From the NCBI RefSeq assembly GCF_900117415.1, contig NZ_FPEI01000005.1, positions 124,001-188,000 of the forward strand: DNA of 64,000 nt. The letters are read 5' to 3'. The notes under the pieces were generated by a model that saw nothing but the letters and a program-made list of their open reading frames with translations, searched no databases and was not told where the DNA came from. Shown piece after piece: positions 1 to 8,822 of the stretch (its first letter is position 1; each line of letters opens with the position of its first letter). The translations under genes were made by a program, and so were the position numbers. This stretch comes from Hyphomicrobium sp. CS1BSMeth3 (GTDB lineage Bacteria; Pseudomonadota; Alphaproteobacteria; Rhizobiales; Hyphomicrobiaceae).

Positions 1-197
1 AAAAGCGCTCCGCTCTCCAATCGAGTGGTATCTTGAATGACTTTCAAGTGTGCGCGGGCCTCGTCCTGATAGACAGGGTCGCGGCGAAGGCCTTCCCAGG
101 CCCAATCACGCCGTGTCAGCGTGCGCATATAGTCATAGGCTGCCAGAGTCGGCGGCCAGGGCGGGCCGACGTAATGCCGTACGCGATACATTGGCAT
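1..197 (-). CDS. DUF6499/transcriptional-regulator-like protein, 3' end beyond window
   Basis: About 65 residues are readable from the ATG at 197, which has AGGAG five bases upstream; the gene runs off the left edge. Around residues 20-50 is the pattern AYDYMRTLTRRDWAWEGLRR followed by DPVYQ, which resembles the short DUF6499 module often seen next to DUF2285 proteins. These genes sit beside replication and partition genes of proteobacterial integrative conjugative elements and are thought to bind DNA. The function here is not shown by the sequence. The gene suggests that the left flank belongs to, or abuts, a mobile element. Confidence 0.6.
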   Translation of the reverse strand, partial: MPMYRVRHYVGPPWPPTLAAYDYMRTLTRRDWAWEGLRRDPVYQDEARAHLKVIQDTTRLESGAL

Positions 198-772
198 TTT
201 CTCCTGTGAGCGCTCTTCGATGATCTAAGAGTGGCTTCCTTTCTTCTCATGTCGTAAGGGCCATCGGCGTCCTCACTTCCAAGCTCGGTTGTCGGCGATC
301 GTCGCACGCACATCTGGAGAGACACACGGAAATAGTGAACGCGACAGCGCCGCCGGCGACATTGGCGGGCGGCGAGGAAATTGGTCTGGCGCGGCGCACG
401 AGCGCAATCGACTATTGATCGAGTACGGCATTGTCTGATGAGCGGATGATATGGGCGCACAGGTCAATGGTAAAGCTAACCGACGAGGTTCCTCCTGCTG
501 GCCGGATGGCATTTCTGGCGGTTGGAATGCGCCATAACCTAGTCGCGTCAAGTGGCGATCGATATCGAGACGCTGGCGTTCGGCGTGGCATTGACTGCAA
601 GCTTTTGCAGGCGGTGTCGCAAGTCCGATCGTCTCCATATCGACCACCAAGCAACATCCAAAGCTATGTACGAGCCAGGTATTGAAGTCACGCAGTTTGC
701 CGCGACCGCCGCCACGTCTGCTTGAGGCGAGAAATACAGACGCCTTGACGGCCGACATGCGGGTGGAAACGC
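198..772. other. Gene-free stretch, no supported feature
   Basis: About 575 bases lie between the DUF6499 start and the 3' end of cfa. Open frames exist on both strands but none has a convincing ribosome site, domain or residue composition. No tRNA, hairpin terminator or FNR-type palindrome was seen. It may be decayed sequence between a mobile element and the chromosome. Confidence 0.4.
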
Positions 773-2029
773 TCACTCGGCAGCAACGTTCGATAGCGCT
801 GTTGGTCCCGAGTCGCACGCTGCGAGGTTTGCTGAACGCATACCGATGTAGTCCCGGGTGAGTGGTACGGCATTCTGGTGCTTGGCCAGTTGGATTTGAA
901 ACACCACAAGCCCGCAATGACGAAAGCCCGCCTCACAGGCGGAGAGATAGAACTCCCACAACCGACAAAAGCGCTCATCATAGATTTGCGCCGCATCAGC
1001 CCATCGCGCGAGAAAGCGATCCCGCCACGCCCTGAGTGTCTCCGCATAGTGCAGACGCAGAATTTCAATGTCCGTAACGATCAGACCTGAGCGCTCGATA
1101 GCCGGGCTCATTTCGGACAGGGCGGGAACGTAACCGCCGGGAAATATATACTTGGCAATCCAAGCATTGCTGCTGCCGGGTCCATCCGAGCGACCGATAG
1201 TGTGCAGCAGCATGACACCGTCGTCCGTCAGAAGGTCTCGAGCTCTTTCAAAAAAGCTGTTGTAGTAGGCGGCACCGACGTGCTCGAACATGCCAACGGA
1301 AACGATCCGGTCATAGTGTTCGCTCACTGAGCGATAGTCTTGCAGCCGGAATTCCACGCGCGATGCCAGTTGCTCGCTTTGGCTCCGCTGACAGGCGAGT
1401 TCTAGCTGCTCTTCCGACAAGGTAATGCCCGTTACGTTGGCACCACACTGCTGGGCGAGATACAGTGCGAGCCCGCCCCAGCCGCTGCCGATATCGAGAA
1501 CACGGTGGCTCGGTTCGATCAGGAGTTTCGCCGCAATATGCCGTTTCTTGGCAAGCTGTGCTTCTTCGAGGTCTTGACCTGCCCGCTCAAAGTAGGCGCA
1601 CGAATACTGCCAGTCCGCATCGAGAAACAAGGCATAGAGGCGACTGTCGAGATCGTAGTGGTGCGCGACATTCCGTTTTGCCCTACGCGCATTGTTGCGG
1701 CGATATAGGCGGTCCCGAATGCTCCTCAATCTCTCGCGGATCTGTGCCAAGCGAGACGGGAAGGCTGTCCTGATATTGCGTGCGACGAGTTCCAGAAGGT
1801 CGTAGATGCTGCCGCTCACCATGACGATCCGGCCATCGGTGTAGAGATCTCCGAGCGCGAGCGTTGGATCGAGTACAAGCTGCCACTCGGCGGCTCGGTC
1901 GGTCAACCGCACGGCAACCGCTTGGCCCGTGCCATCGCCTACCGAGAACTTTGCTCCGGAGGATCGTTCCACCTCGAGGCGACCCTGCCGGACAACGCGC
2001 GTAAGAAACAACCGGAGAAGAGAGGCCAC
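773..2029 (-). CDS. cfa: Cyclopropane-fatty-acyl-phospholipid synthase (CFA family)
   Basis: SAM-dependent enzyme that methylenates unsaturated acyl chains of membrane phospholipids; the family acts at the cytoplasmic membrane and is linked to stationary-phase and acid stress. The SAM-binding motif VLDIGSGWGGLALYLAQQ is followed by TGITLSEEQL, and the conserved SVGMFEHVG stretch comes about 60 residues later. I start it at the GTG at 2029, one base after the upstream stop and behind CGGAG, giving about 418 residues, close to the family's usual length. A longer frame to 2140 overlaps the upstream gene by 110 bases and adds an unlikely basic leader. It follows the DUF3141 gene directly, so the two are probably co-transcribed. 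The family call is firm; the start is less so. Confidence 0.9.
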   Translation of the reverse strand: MASLLRLFLTRVVRQGRLEVERSSGAKFSVGDGTGQAVAVRLTDRAAEWQLVLDPTLALGDLYTDGRIVMVSGSIYDLLELVARNIRTAFPSRLAQIRERLRSIRDRLYRRNNARRAKRNVAHHYDLDSRLYALFLDADWQYSCAYFERAGQDLEEAQLAKKRHIAAKLLIEPSHRVLDIGSGWGGLALYLAQQCGANVTGITLSEEQLELACQRSQSEQLASRVEFRLQDYRSVSEHYDRIVSVGMFEHVGAAYYNSFFERARDLLTDDGVMLLHTIGRSDGPGSSNAWIAKYIFPGGYVPALSEMSPAIERSGLIVTDIEILRLHYAETLRAWRDRFLARWADAAQIYDERFCRLWEFYLSACEAGFRHCGLVVFQIQLAKHQNAVPLTRDYIGMRSANLAACDSGPTALSNVAAE

Positions 2030-2030
2030 G

Positions 2031-3830
2031 TCATTCTCCGAAAATTGTGCGGAACGTCCGTTCTGTCCCCGCGTCTCGAAGCCTGCGAGCCGCCTCCCAG
2101 AAACTCGAGACTTGCGCGATGAGCTGACGCTCCAACGCAATCAATGGCACATCCTCTGCGAGGGCATGGCGGTTCTTGGAGACGGTATCAGCCAAAACCG
2201 CGAAGACGCCCATCCATGGAAAGAAGCGCTCTGACCACAAATAGCGGCTGGTGCGCATCGGATGCAGCCATTGCATTGACGCGGATAGCCACGGATTGGC
2301 CACCGCGCGCACCCAAGGGCTCACGGCGGCTCTATAGAGTTGCTCGTTCGTCTCCGACATAAGTCGGACGCGCTCGAACGCCTTGGTTGGATAAGTGAAG
2401 CGCACATCCTCGATTTGACGCGGATCGAAGCGCACCGAGTACTGGTTGCGCTCGCAATTGGGATCGCCCGTCGGATTGTCCACGATCATCTCGTAGAGAC
2501 CAGGATCGAGCGCTTCGATCGCTTCGAGGTTCTCCAGGATGGCGCGGTGCTCAAACCGTGCAACGCTGGCAGATACGAATATACCAAGGTGCCCGACGTG
2601 CGGATTTGTCAGGTAGACGATCCTCTGTCCTGCCTGCTTGAGAGCGTCTGTGGTTTCGTAGACTGCTGGAAGCCATCCCAACGCCTGATGGGGTGGCGTG
2701 ATGTTGTCACCATAGGACGCGAAGATGATGAGCGGGTTGCGAATGCGCTTCAGATCGGCAACGCAGTGGTCGTCAATCCGAACCTGCCCTTGCTCGAGCT
2801 TATTGCCGATGAAGAGATCCTCGACAATGGAGACGATCTCTTCACCACTCAGCCGATAGAAACCGTTCCACCATCTCTCGAACTCGAGAAAACGATCGTG
2901 CTCGGTATCAATTTTGGTGAAGAGGTTTGCATATTTGTCCCAGATGGCATTGCCAGGTTTGAGATTTTCAAAGTTCTGCACCAACCAGGCCCCATCGAAC
3001 CGGTCAAGATTGAGATCCGACAGAAAGTGATTGAGCCACACGCCGCCAACAAAACCGCCCATCAGTCGCAGCGGATTGATGCCGGGCTCGCCCTCCCAGT
3101 ATGACAAAGGGGAGCCGTTGAGCACCACAGGCCCCATCGGAGTATCGCAGTGGGCCGAGACGAGCGTTGCAGCCCAGCCAGCTTGGCAGTTTCCATACAG
3201 GATGGGCTTGGCGCCGTTGTGCCGCGCCGCGACATGGGCGACGAATTGCTCAAGTGCAGCGAGAACATCGCTCAGTGTCTGGTGTGGACATGGTTCGGGA
3301 AAGAAAATGACGAAGTAGACGGGATGTCCAACGTGGAGTGCGATGCCAACCTCTGAATCTCGCTTGAAGCCGCCGATGCCAGGGCCGTGGCCGGCGCGCG
3401 GATCCAGTACAATAACCGGTGGTTTCTCAGGATCTACGCAATCGTCCCAGCACGCATCGCCAACCTCGGTAATTCTCAGCAGTGCATAGTTTGCGGGCCG
3501 TTGAAACTCTCGAGCATCAAGGAGTGTCTCGTATTTGAAATTGAGCAGCGGCGGGAGCCCGGCCTGCTCATGCTCGAGCATGGCGTTAGCGCGCTTGCGC
3601 AGGGTGTCGAAGAACAGGATTGACCGCTCCAGAACGTCGCGCTGATAGGCCAGCCCCCCCAATGGTGTGGGCCAGGGGATCGGCCTTTGTTCGGTCTCTG
3701 AACTCTTTGGCGGGTTGACACCCTGATTGGTCAATTTGGGCGATGACGGCGCAGATACTGTTTTGGATCTGGCGTCGACTAACGGTTTTGATCGCGCTGC
3801 ATCCCGTGCGCTCGCTGTCCTCTCTCTCAT
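2031..3830 (-). CDS. DUF3141 family protein, PHA-synthase-like alpha/beta hydrolase
   Basis: A protein of about 599 residues of the DUF3141 family, often labelled poly(3-hydroxyalkanoate) synthetase. The middle carries YGNCQAGWAATLV, a lipase-box-like nucleophile elbow with Cys as in PhaC enzymes. It is preceded by the strand VIVLDPRAGHGPGIGGF and followed by NPLIIFASYGDNITPP, with a likely acid Asp, and by HVGHLGIF, with a likely His. Polymer synthase activity is not established for this family. The ATG at 3830 has AGGAG six bases upstream; a TTG at 3851 is less likely. It heads a two-gene unit with cfa, and an FNR-type palindrome lies about 135 bases upstream. A thiolase on the other side of the divergent promoter fits a role in acetyl-CoA or PHB metabolism (inference). 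Confidence 0.8.
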   Translation of the reverse strand: MRERTASARDAARSKPLVDARSKTVSAPSSPKLTNQGVNPPKSSETEQRPIPWPTPLGGLAYQRDVLERSILFFDTLRKRANAMLEHEQAGLPPLLNFKYETLLDAREFQRPANYALLRITEVGDACWDDCVDPEKPPVIVLDPRAGHGPGIGGFKRDSEVGIALHVGHPVYFVIFFPEPCPHQTLSDVLAALEQFVAHVAARHNGAKPILYGNCQAGWAATLVSAHCDTPMGPVVLNGSPLSYWEGEPGINPLRLMGGFVGGVWLNHFLSDLNLDRFDGAWLVQNFENLKPGNAIWDKYANLFTKIDTEHDRFLEFERWWNGFYRLSGEEIVSIVEDLFIGNKLEQGQVRIDDHCVADLKRIRNPLIIFASYGDNITPPHQALGWLPAVYETTDALKQAGQRIVYLTNPHVGHLGIFVSASVARFEHRAILENLEAIEALDPGLYEMIVDNPTGDPNCERNQYSVRFDPRQIEDVRFTYPTKAFERVRLMSETNEQLYRAAVSPWVRAVANPWLSASMQWLHPMRTSRYLWSERFFPWMGVFAVLADTVSKNRHALAEDVPLIALERQLIAQVSSFWEAARRLRDAGTERTFRTIFGE

Positions 3831-3963
3831 CCGTGTCTCCTGTCGGCACAAGCGGCTTCGCAGCGGGCTGGCCGCTCGGGTGACAATTGTGACAGCGCCA
3901 TCCCAGCCAATCAGAGTTTCAGCAGCTGCACGAGCACATTAGGCGGTGCGAGCGAGAGAAAGT

Positions 3964-3977
3964 TTGATCTGGATTAA
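3964..3977. promoter_or_regulatory. FNR/FixK-type box
   Basis: TTGATCTGGATTAA followed by AGA. It matches TTGAT-N4-ATCAA except for one base. It lies between the DUF3141 gene (minus) and the ECF sigma gene (plus), 78 bases upstream of the latter. The same 17 bases recur at 34744. Confidence 0.6.
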
Positions 3978-4054
3978 AGAAAGCAGAGCGTCGAACGCCC
4001 ATAGAAGTAAATGATGAAGCCGCCTCGTTTTGCGAGGGGAGAGTTCACGGCACG

Positions 4055-4711
4055 ATGACAAATTCCGGCAAACAGAATCCCGGCCCTGAGCCATCAAAGG
4101 ACGAATCGAAGACTGACGCTGCGAAGCCCGACGACGCTGCCGTACAGCGTGCGCTGGTCGAGGCCCGCGAGGAGATTCTGGCGTTTCTTCTTCAGCGTCT
4201 TCGGAGCCCCGACGAGGCCGAAGAGGTTCTTCAGCGCTTTTGTCTCCGTGCACTCGAGCGTGCGTCTCAGTTGCGGGACGTTCGGACGGTGCGCGGTTGG
4301 CTAGGCCGTGTCCTCGCCACCACGCTTGTCGATCACCAGCGCAGCGCCATCCGCAAACGTCGTCGTGAGATCCAGATCGACGATGGGGATCTTGTGAATG
4401 TGCCGGCCGATGTCGACCCTGAGCTTGACGCTGCAGTCTGCAATTGTCTCTACCGGTTGCTGCCGACGCTCAAGCCTGAATACGCCGACGTTGTCTGGCG
4501 GGCCGACATCCTGGGCGAGCCGCGCGATCGGCTCGCCGCGAGCTTGGGAACTTCGCTCAACAACGTCACGGTCCGCCTTCATCGAGGTCGACAGGCTTTG
4601 CGGAAGCGGTTGGAGGAGATGTGCCGTACATGCCCTACCCACGGGTTCCTTGATTGCCGTTGCGAGGATGCAGAACAACTTAACCCGGTGCGCAAAAGGG
4701 CCTCAGGTTAG
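4055..4711 (+). CDS. ECF-type RNA polymerase sigma factor with Cys-rich tail
   Basis: A 218-residue sigma-70 family protein. After a polar leader of about 35 residues, region 2 includes LRSPDEAEEVLQRFCLRALE and VRGWLGRVLATTLVDHQR; region 4 includes YADVVWRADILGEPRDRLA and SLNNVTVRLHRGRQALRKRL, a typical sigma4 HTH. The C-terminus has four cysteines in CRTCPTHGFLDCRC, which could bind metal or sense redox (inference). No anti-sigma gene is adjacent. An FNR-type box lies 78 bases upstream. The thiolase follows 69 bases downstream. A decayed copy of the same gene lies at 30088-30240. Confidence 0.85.
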   Translation: MTNSGKQNPGPEPSKDESKTDAAKPDDAAVQRALVEAREEILAFLLQRLRSPDEAEEVLQRFCLRALERASQLRDVRTVRGWLGRVLATTLVDHQRSAIRKRRREIQIDDGDLVNVPADVDPELDAAVCNCLYRLLPTLKPEYADVVWRADILGEPRDRLAASLGTSLNNVTVRLHRGRQALRKRLEEMCRTCPTHGFLDCRCEDAEQLNPVRKRASG

Positions 4712-4780
4712 AGACCGTGGCCCGCGATCGAGACATACGCCTTCCCAGCCGACGCCCTGGCCAGGCGATGAGGATCTCCC

Positions 4781-5968
4781 ATGAGCACACCAAACGTAGT
4801 CCTGTGCAGCCCTGTCAGAACCGCCATCGGCACATATGGAGGTTCGCTGAAGGACATTCCGACTCCGACCCTCGGTAGCGTTGTCATCAAGGAAACTGTA
4901 GCGCGCGCGAAAATTGATGGAAGCGCCATAGACTCGGTTGTCCTCGGGCAGGTCGTTCAGGCCGGCACCAAGATGAATCCAGCTAGGCAGGCGGCGGTAG
5001 AAGCCGGCGTCCCAGTGACGGTGCCTGCGCTTACCATCAACCGAGTGTGCGGTTCCGGTGCCCAAGCAATCGCGAGTGCAGCGCAGGAGATACTGTCGGG
5101 CCAAGCGGACAGTGTCATCGCCGGCGGCATGGAGAATATGGATCAGTCACCCTATCTGGCGACGAGAGGCCGGTGGGGCTACCGGATGGGTGACGCAGCT
5201 CTCTATGACAGTATGCTGCGGGACGGTCTCAACGATGCATTCACCGATCAGCATTCCGGCTGGGTCACTGAGGATCTTGTCAGTAAGTTCCAGATCACGC
5301 GGGAAGACCAGGATCGTTGGGCGCAGCGAACGCAGCATCGCTTTGGTGTTGCTCAAACTGCAGGCAGGTTCGATGCAGAGATCGCTCCGATAGAGATCAG
5401 TGCGAGAAAAGGTTCCGTAACGTTCAGTCGGGATGAACACAACCGTCCTGACGTTACTCTCGAGAGCCTCTCTGCGCTCAAGCCTGCTTTTCGAAAAGAC
5501 GGCACGATCACCGCGGGAAACGCTCCCGGGCTCAACAGCGGAGCCTCGGCAATGATCGTTGCCAGCGAGCGCTGGGCTGACAGAAGCGGTGTGCAGCCAG
5601 CGGCGCGGCTTGTCTCCATCGGCGTCGGTGCCGTTGAACCCGGATTGTTCGGGCTCGGTCCGATTCCCGCCGTGCGCCAGGCTCTAGCGCGGGCAGGTTG
5701 GAAGGTTTCTGATGTCGAACGCGCAGAGATCAATGAGGCATTTGCTGCCATCGCGATCGTTCTCTCTCAGCAGCTTGGCCTGCCGGAGGACATCGTCAAC
5801 GTCGAAGGCGGTGCGATCGCGCACGGCCATCCGATTGGGGCGACAGGGGCGGTGCTGGCGACCCGTTTGATACATTCGATGCGACGCGACGGGCTTCGCC
5901 GAGGGGTGGTGACTCTGTGCATCGGTGGTGGCCAAGGGATCGCCCTTACGATCGAAATTCCTCACTAG
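4781..5968 (+). CDS. Acetyl-CoA C-acetyltransferase (thiolase)
   Basis: A 395-residue thiolase that condenses two acetyl-CoA to acetoacetyl-CoA or runs the reverse reaction; it acts in the cytosol. The active-site Cys is near residue 90 in NRVCGSGAQA, the His is near 350 in AHGHPIGATGA, and the second Cys is near 380 in LCIGGGQGIA. The length is normal. GAGGA precedes the ATG. The secondary-alcohol-type dehydrogenase follows after 87 bases. The setting, near a PHA-synthase-like gene and a likely low-oxygen box, suits PHB formation or breakdown, but no reductase (phaB) is visible here. Confidence 0.93.
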   Translation: MSTPNVVLCSPVRTAIGTYGGSLKDIPTPTLGSVVIKETVARAKIDGSAIDSVVLGQVVQAGTKMNPARQAAVEAGVPVTVPALTINRVCGSGAQAIASAAQEILSGQADSVIAGGMENMDQSPYLATRGRWGYRMGDAALYDSMLRDGLNDAFTDQHSGWVTEDLVSKFQITREDQDRWAQRTQHRFGVAQTAGRFDAEIAPIEISARKGSVTFSRDEHNRPDVTLESLSALKPAFRKDGTITAGNAPGLNSGASAMIVASERWADRSGVQPAARLVSIGVGAVEPGLFGLGPIPAVRQALARAGWKVSDVERAEINEAFAAIAIVLSQQLGLPEDIVNVEGGAIAHGHPIGATGAVLATRLIHSMRRDGLRRGVVTLCIGGGQGIALTIEIPH

Positions 5969-6055
5969 TTTCCGGCGCCCTGGCCGTCGGGGCTTCCTCG
6001 ACGGCTTGTGAGAACCAGCGCCTCGCGGAAGTAGGCCGAACCACAGGAGCTAGGC

Positions 6056-7129
6056 ATGCCAAAAATGAAGGCAGCCATTTTCGTCGAGCCCGGACGTATC
6101 GTTCTGGACGAGAAGCCGATCCCAGATCCCGGCCCTCTCGACGCCGTGATACGTATCACGACGACCACGATCTGTGGCACGGACGTTCATATCTTGAAGG
6201 GTGAGTATCCGGTAGCGAAGGGCCTGACCATCGGTCATGAGCCCGTCGGCATCATCGAGAAACTGGGCTCGCAGGTACGAGGCTTTGAGGAGGGCCAGCG
6301 AGTCATTGCGGGCGCTATCACGCCGTCGGGTACGTCAAATGCCTGCTTGTGCGGCGTCCACTCGCAGGACGGAGCCGAGACAAGACACGGCTGGAAGGCA
6401 ATGGGGGGCTGGAAGTTCGGCAACACCATCGATGGCGCGCAAGCAGAGTATCTGCTGGTTCCGGACGCGACAGCCAATCTAGCGCCGGTTCCGGACGACC
6501 TTTCCGACGAGCAGGTGCTGATGTGCCCGGACATCCTGTCGACGGGGTTCTCGGGCGCAGAACGCGGCAATATCCGCATCGGCGATACCGTAGCCGTCTT
6601 CGCGCAAGGGCCGATCGGACTTTGTGCGACGGCAGGCGCGAAGCTCATGGGCGCTACGACAATCATCGCCGTGGAGAGCATACCCGCGCGCATCGATATG
6701 GCCCGGCGTATGGGCGCTGATCACGTCGTCGACTTCAAGAAGACGAACGTGGTTTCGGAAGTCATGCGGCTGACGGACGGGCGCGGTGTGGACGTCGCCG
6801 TCGAGGCTCTTGGCCGGCAAGAGACATTCGAGTGGGGGCTGCGGGTGTTGCGACCGGGCGGGACCCTCTCCTCTCTCGGTGTTTACTCGGCAGATCTGAG
6901 GATCCCACTCGACGCGTTCGCGGCAGGGCTTGGCGACCATACAATCGTCACCACCCTCTGCCCTGGCGGCAAGGAGCGTATGCGCCGCCTGATGCGCGTC
7001 GTCGCATCGAACAAAGTCGACACGCGCCCACTCGTCACGCATCGCTTCAAGCTCGAGCACATTGTGGAAGCTTACGACCTCTTTGCGCATCAGCGTGATG
7101 GCGTCCTCAAGGTCGCGATCACACCTTGA
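6056..7129 (+). CDS. Zinc-dependent alcohol dehydrogenase, secondary-alcohol type
   Basis: A 357-residue medium-chain dehydrogenase/reductase. The catalytic zinc ligands appear as Cys near 40 (TICGTDVH), His-Glu near 61 (IGHEPVG) and Asp near 159 (CPDILSTGFSGAE). The Asp ligand and the absence of a four-Cys structural-zinc lobe resemble secondary alcohol dehydrogenases of the clostridial/Thermoanaerobacter type. The Rossmann segment is VAVFAQGPIGLCATAGAK. The cofactor cannot be assigned with certainty. The ATG is preceded by AGGAG. Likely use: recycling reducing power with ketones or alcohols near the thiolase (inference). Confidence 0.85.
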   Translation: MPKMKAAIFVEPGRIVLDEKPIPDPGPLDAVIRITTTTICGTDVHILKGEYPVAKGLTIGHEPVGIIEKLGSQVRGFEEGQRVIAGAITPSGTSNACLCGVHSQDGAETRHGWKAMGGWKFGNTIDGAQAEYLLVPDATANLAPVPDDLSDEQVLMCPDILSTGFSGAERGNIRIGDTVAVFAQGPIGLCATAGAKLMGATTIIAVESIPARIDMARRMGADHVVDFKKTNVVSEVMRLTDGRGVDVAVEALGRQETFEWGLRVLRPGGTLSSLGVYSADLRIPLDAFAAGLGDHTIVTTLCPGGKERMRRLMRVVASNKVDTRPLVTHRFKLEHIVEAYDLFAHQRDGVLKVAITP

Positions 7130-7212
7130 CCACGGCCGTGACTAAGACCGTCGTCGCCGACGAGCGTCACGCGGCACCCTACAACGCATCAGGTCGTAAA
7201 CGATCGAGCCCA

Positions 7213-7226
7213 TTGATCTCACTCAA
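7213..7226. promoter_or_regulatory. Possible FNR/FixK-type box (weaker)
   Basis: TTGATCTCACTCAA, with one mismatch in the right half-site, 58 bases upstream of the SLC13 transporter gene and the oxidoreductase operon behind it. It is weaker than the other sites. Confidence 0.4.
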
Positions 7227-7283
7227 GGACCAAGTCTGCGGAACGCTTCAGACTTTGGGCGTCCATGACCGGAGGAGTACCTC

Positions 7284-8798
7284 ATGACCGCTGCACGACA
7301 AGTTGAACCGAGCAGCGCCTCGGGGGCCTCATTCAAAGACAATTGGGCCATCAAGTATTGGGGCCTTCTCCTTGGTGTGGCTGCGCTGATTGCAATCATG
7401 CTGTTGCCGACGCCGGAGGGACTGCCCGTCGCGGGACACCGCATGCTGGCGATCCTGGCATTTGCCGTCATCGTCTGGATGACCGAGTCTCTCGACTATG
7501 CCGTCTCAGCCGTCGTGATCGCCGCCTTGATGGCATTTCTGCTGGGACTGGCACCTGACGTCGCAAACCCCAAGGTCCTGCTTGGCACCAGCCGAGGGCT
7601 CGGGATCGCCTTCAGCGGCTTCGCCAATACAGCGCTCGCCCTTGTCGCCGCCGCCCTTTTCCTTGCCGCCGCCATGACCGCTACCGGTCTCGACAAGCGC
7701 ATTGCCCTGGTCATCCTCTCACGGGTCGGTACGCAGACCCGCCAAGTGGTGCTCGGCGCGATCCTAGTCGGCTTCGTCATGGCATTCCTGGTGCCGTCCA
7801 CCACCGCGCGCGTCGCCTGCCTTGTCCCGATCATGCTGGGCATCATCGCGGCATTTGGAGTCGACAAGAAAGGCGCCTTCGCCGGGATGCTGATGATTAC
7901 GACGGTGCAGACCGCGAGCATCTGGAACGTGGGCATCAAGACCGCGGCGGCGCAGAACATGGTGGCAGTCGGCTTCATAGAGCGAACGCTGAATTATACG
8001 ATCACATGGCTCGAATGGTTCATTGCCGCCGCACCGTTCGCCATTCTCATGACCATCGCCCTCTATTTCGTCATGACCTGGATGATGCCACCGGAGGTCG
8101 ATGAGGTGCCCGGTGGCCGCGAGTCGATTCGCAGCTCGCTCGCCGATCTCGGTCCGATGAAGACGTCCGAAAAGAAGCTGCTCGCCATATCATTGACCCT
8201 TCTGGCGTTCTGGTCGACCGAAGGCGTGCTGCACCGCTTTGATACCTCCACGACGACGATTGCGGCTGTGGCGCTGATGTTCCTCCCCGGCATCGGCATC
8301 ATGACCTGGAAGGAGGCGCAGCCGAGGATCCCGTGGGGAACGATCGTGCTGTTCGGCATCGGCATCAGTCTCGGGACCGCGCTTCTGCAGACGAAGGCCG
8401 CGACGTGGCTGGCGGATATCGCCGTGATCCAATTCGGCCTCGCTAACGCAACCGCGCTTTTCATCCTCGGCGCGATGAGTCTGTTTCTCGTCGTCATTCA
8501 TCTTGGTTTTGCCAGCGCGACCGCGCTTGCGTCGGCCATGATCCCGATCATCATTGCCGTTCTGCAAGGCGTGGCGACGCCCGGCATCAACATTGTCGGC
8601 ATGACCATGCTGCTGCAGTTCGTCGTCAGCTTCGGCTTCATCCTGGTGGTGAACGCGCCGCAGAACATGGTCGCGTATGGGACTGAAACCTTCGAGGCGA
8701 AGGATTTCGTGCGCACCGGTCTGGTGCTTACGGTCATCGCCTTGGCTCTGGTGATGCTCCTCGGCGCCACCTACTGGCACTGGCTCGGGTATGCGTGA
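7284..8798 (+). CDS. SLC13/DASS family anion (di/tricarboxylate) transporter
   Basis: A 504-residue inner-membrane permease with about 12 hydrophobic segments. Family traits are VIVWMTESLDYAVSA near the N-terminus, VPSTTARVACLVPI (SNT-like loop) in the first half and FGFILVVNAPQNMVAYG in the second half. Such carriers move dicarboxylates, citrate or sulfate with Na+ or by exchange; the substrate is not readable. The strong GGAGGAG site sets the start. It is the first gene of an apparent operon with the 2-oxoacid oxidoreductase genes, which suggests uptake of a C4/C5 dicarboxylate such as 2-oxoglutarate (inference). Confidence 0.85.
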   Translation: MTAARQVEPSSASGASFKDNWAIKYWGLLLGVAALIAIMLLPTPEGLPVAGHRMLAILAFAVIVWMTESLDYAVSAVVIAALMAFLLGLAPDVANPKVLLGTSRGLGIAFSGFANTALALVAAALFLAAAMTATGLDKRIALVILSRVGTQTRQVVLGAILVGFVMAFLVPSTTARVACLVPIMLGIIAAFGVDKKGAFAGMLMITTVQTASIWNVGIKTAAAQNMVAVGFIERTLNYTITWLEWFIAAAPFAILMTIALYFVMTWMMPPEVDEVPGGRESIRSSLADLGPMKTSEKKLLAISLTLLAFWSTEGVLHRFDTSTTTIAAVALMFLPGIGIMTWKEAQPRIPWGTIVLFGIGISLGTALLQTKAATWLADIAVIQFGLANATALFILGAMSLFLVVIHLGFASATALASAMIPIIIAVLQGVATPGINIVGMTMLLQFVVSFGFILVVNAPQNMVAYGTETFEAKDFVRTGLVLTVIALALVMLLGATYWHWLGYA

Positions 8799-8822
8799 GC
8801 ACCATTTCGCGAGGAGACTGCG

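Noticed and set aside
273-917. Minus frame of 214 codons in the gene-poor left end
   Set aside because: It overlaps the cfa 3' end, has no recognisable domain and low-quality composition; may be degraded sequence.
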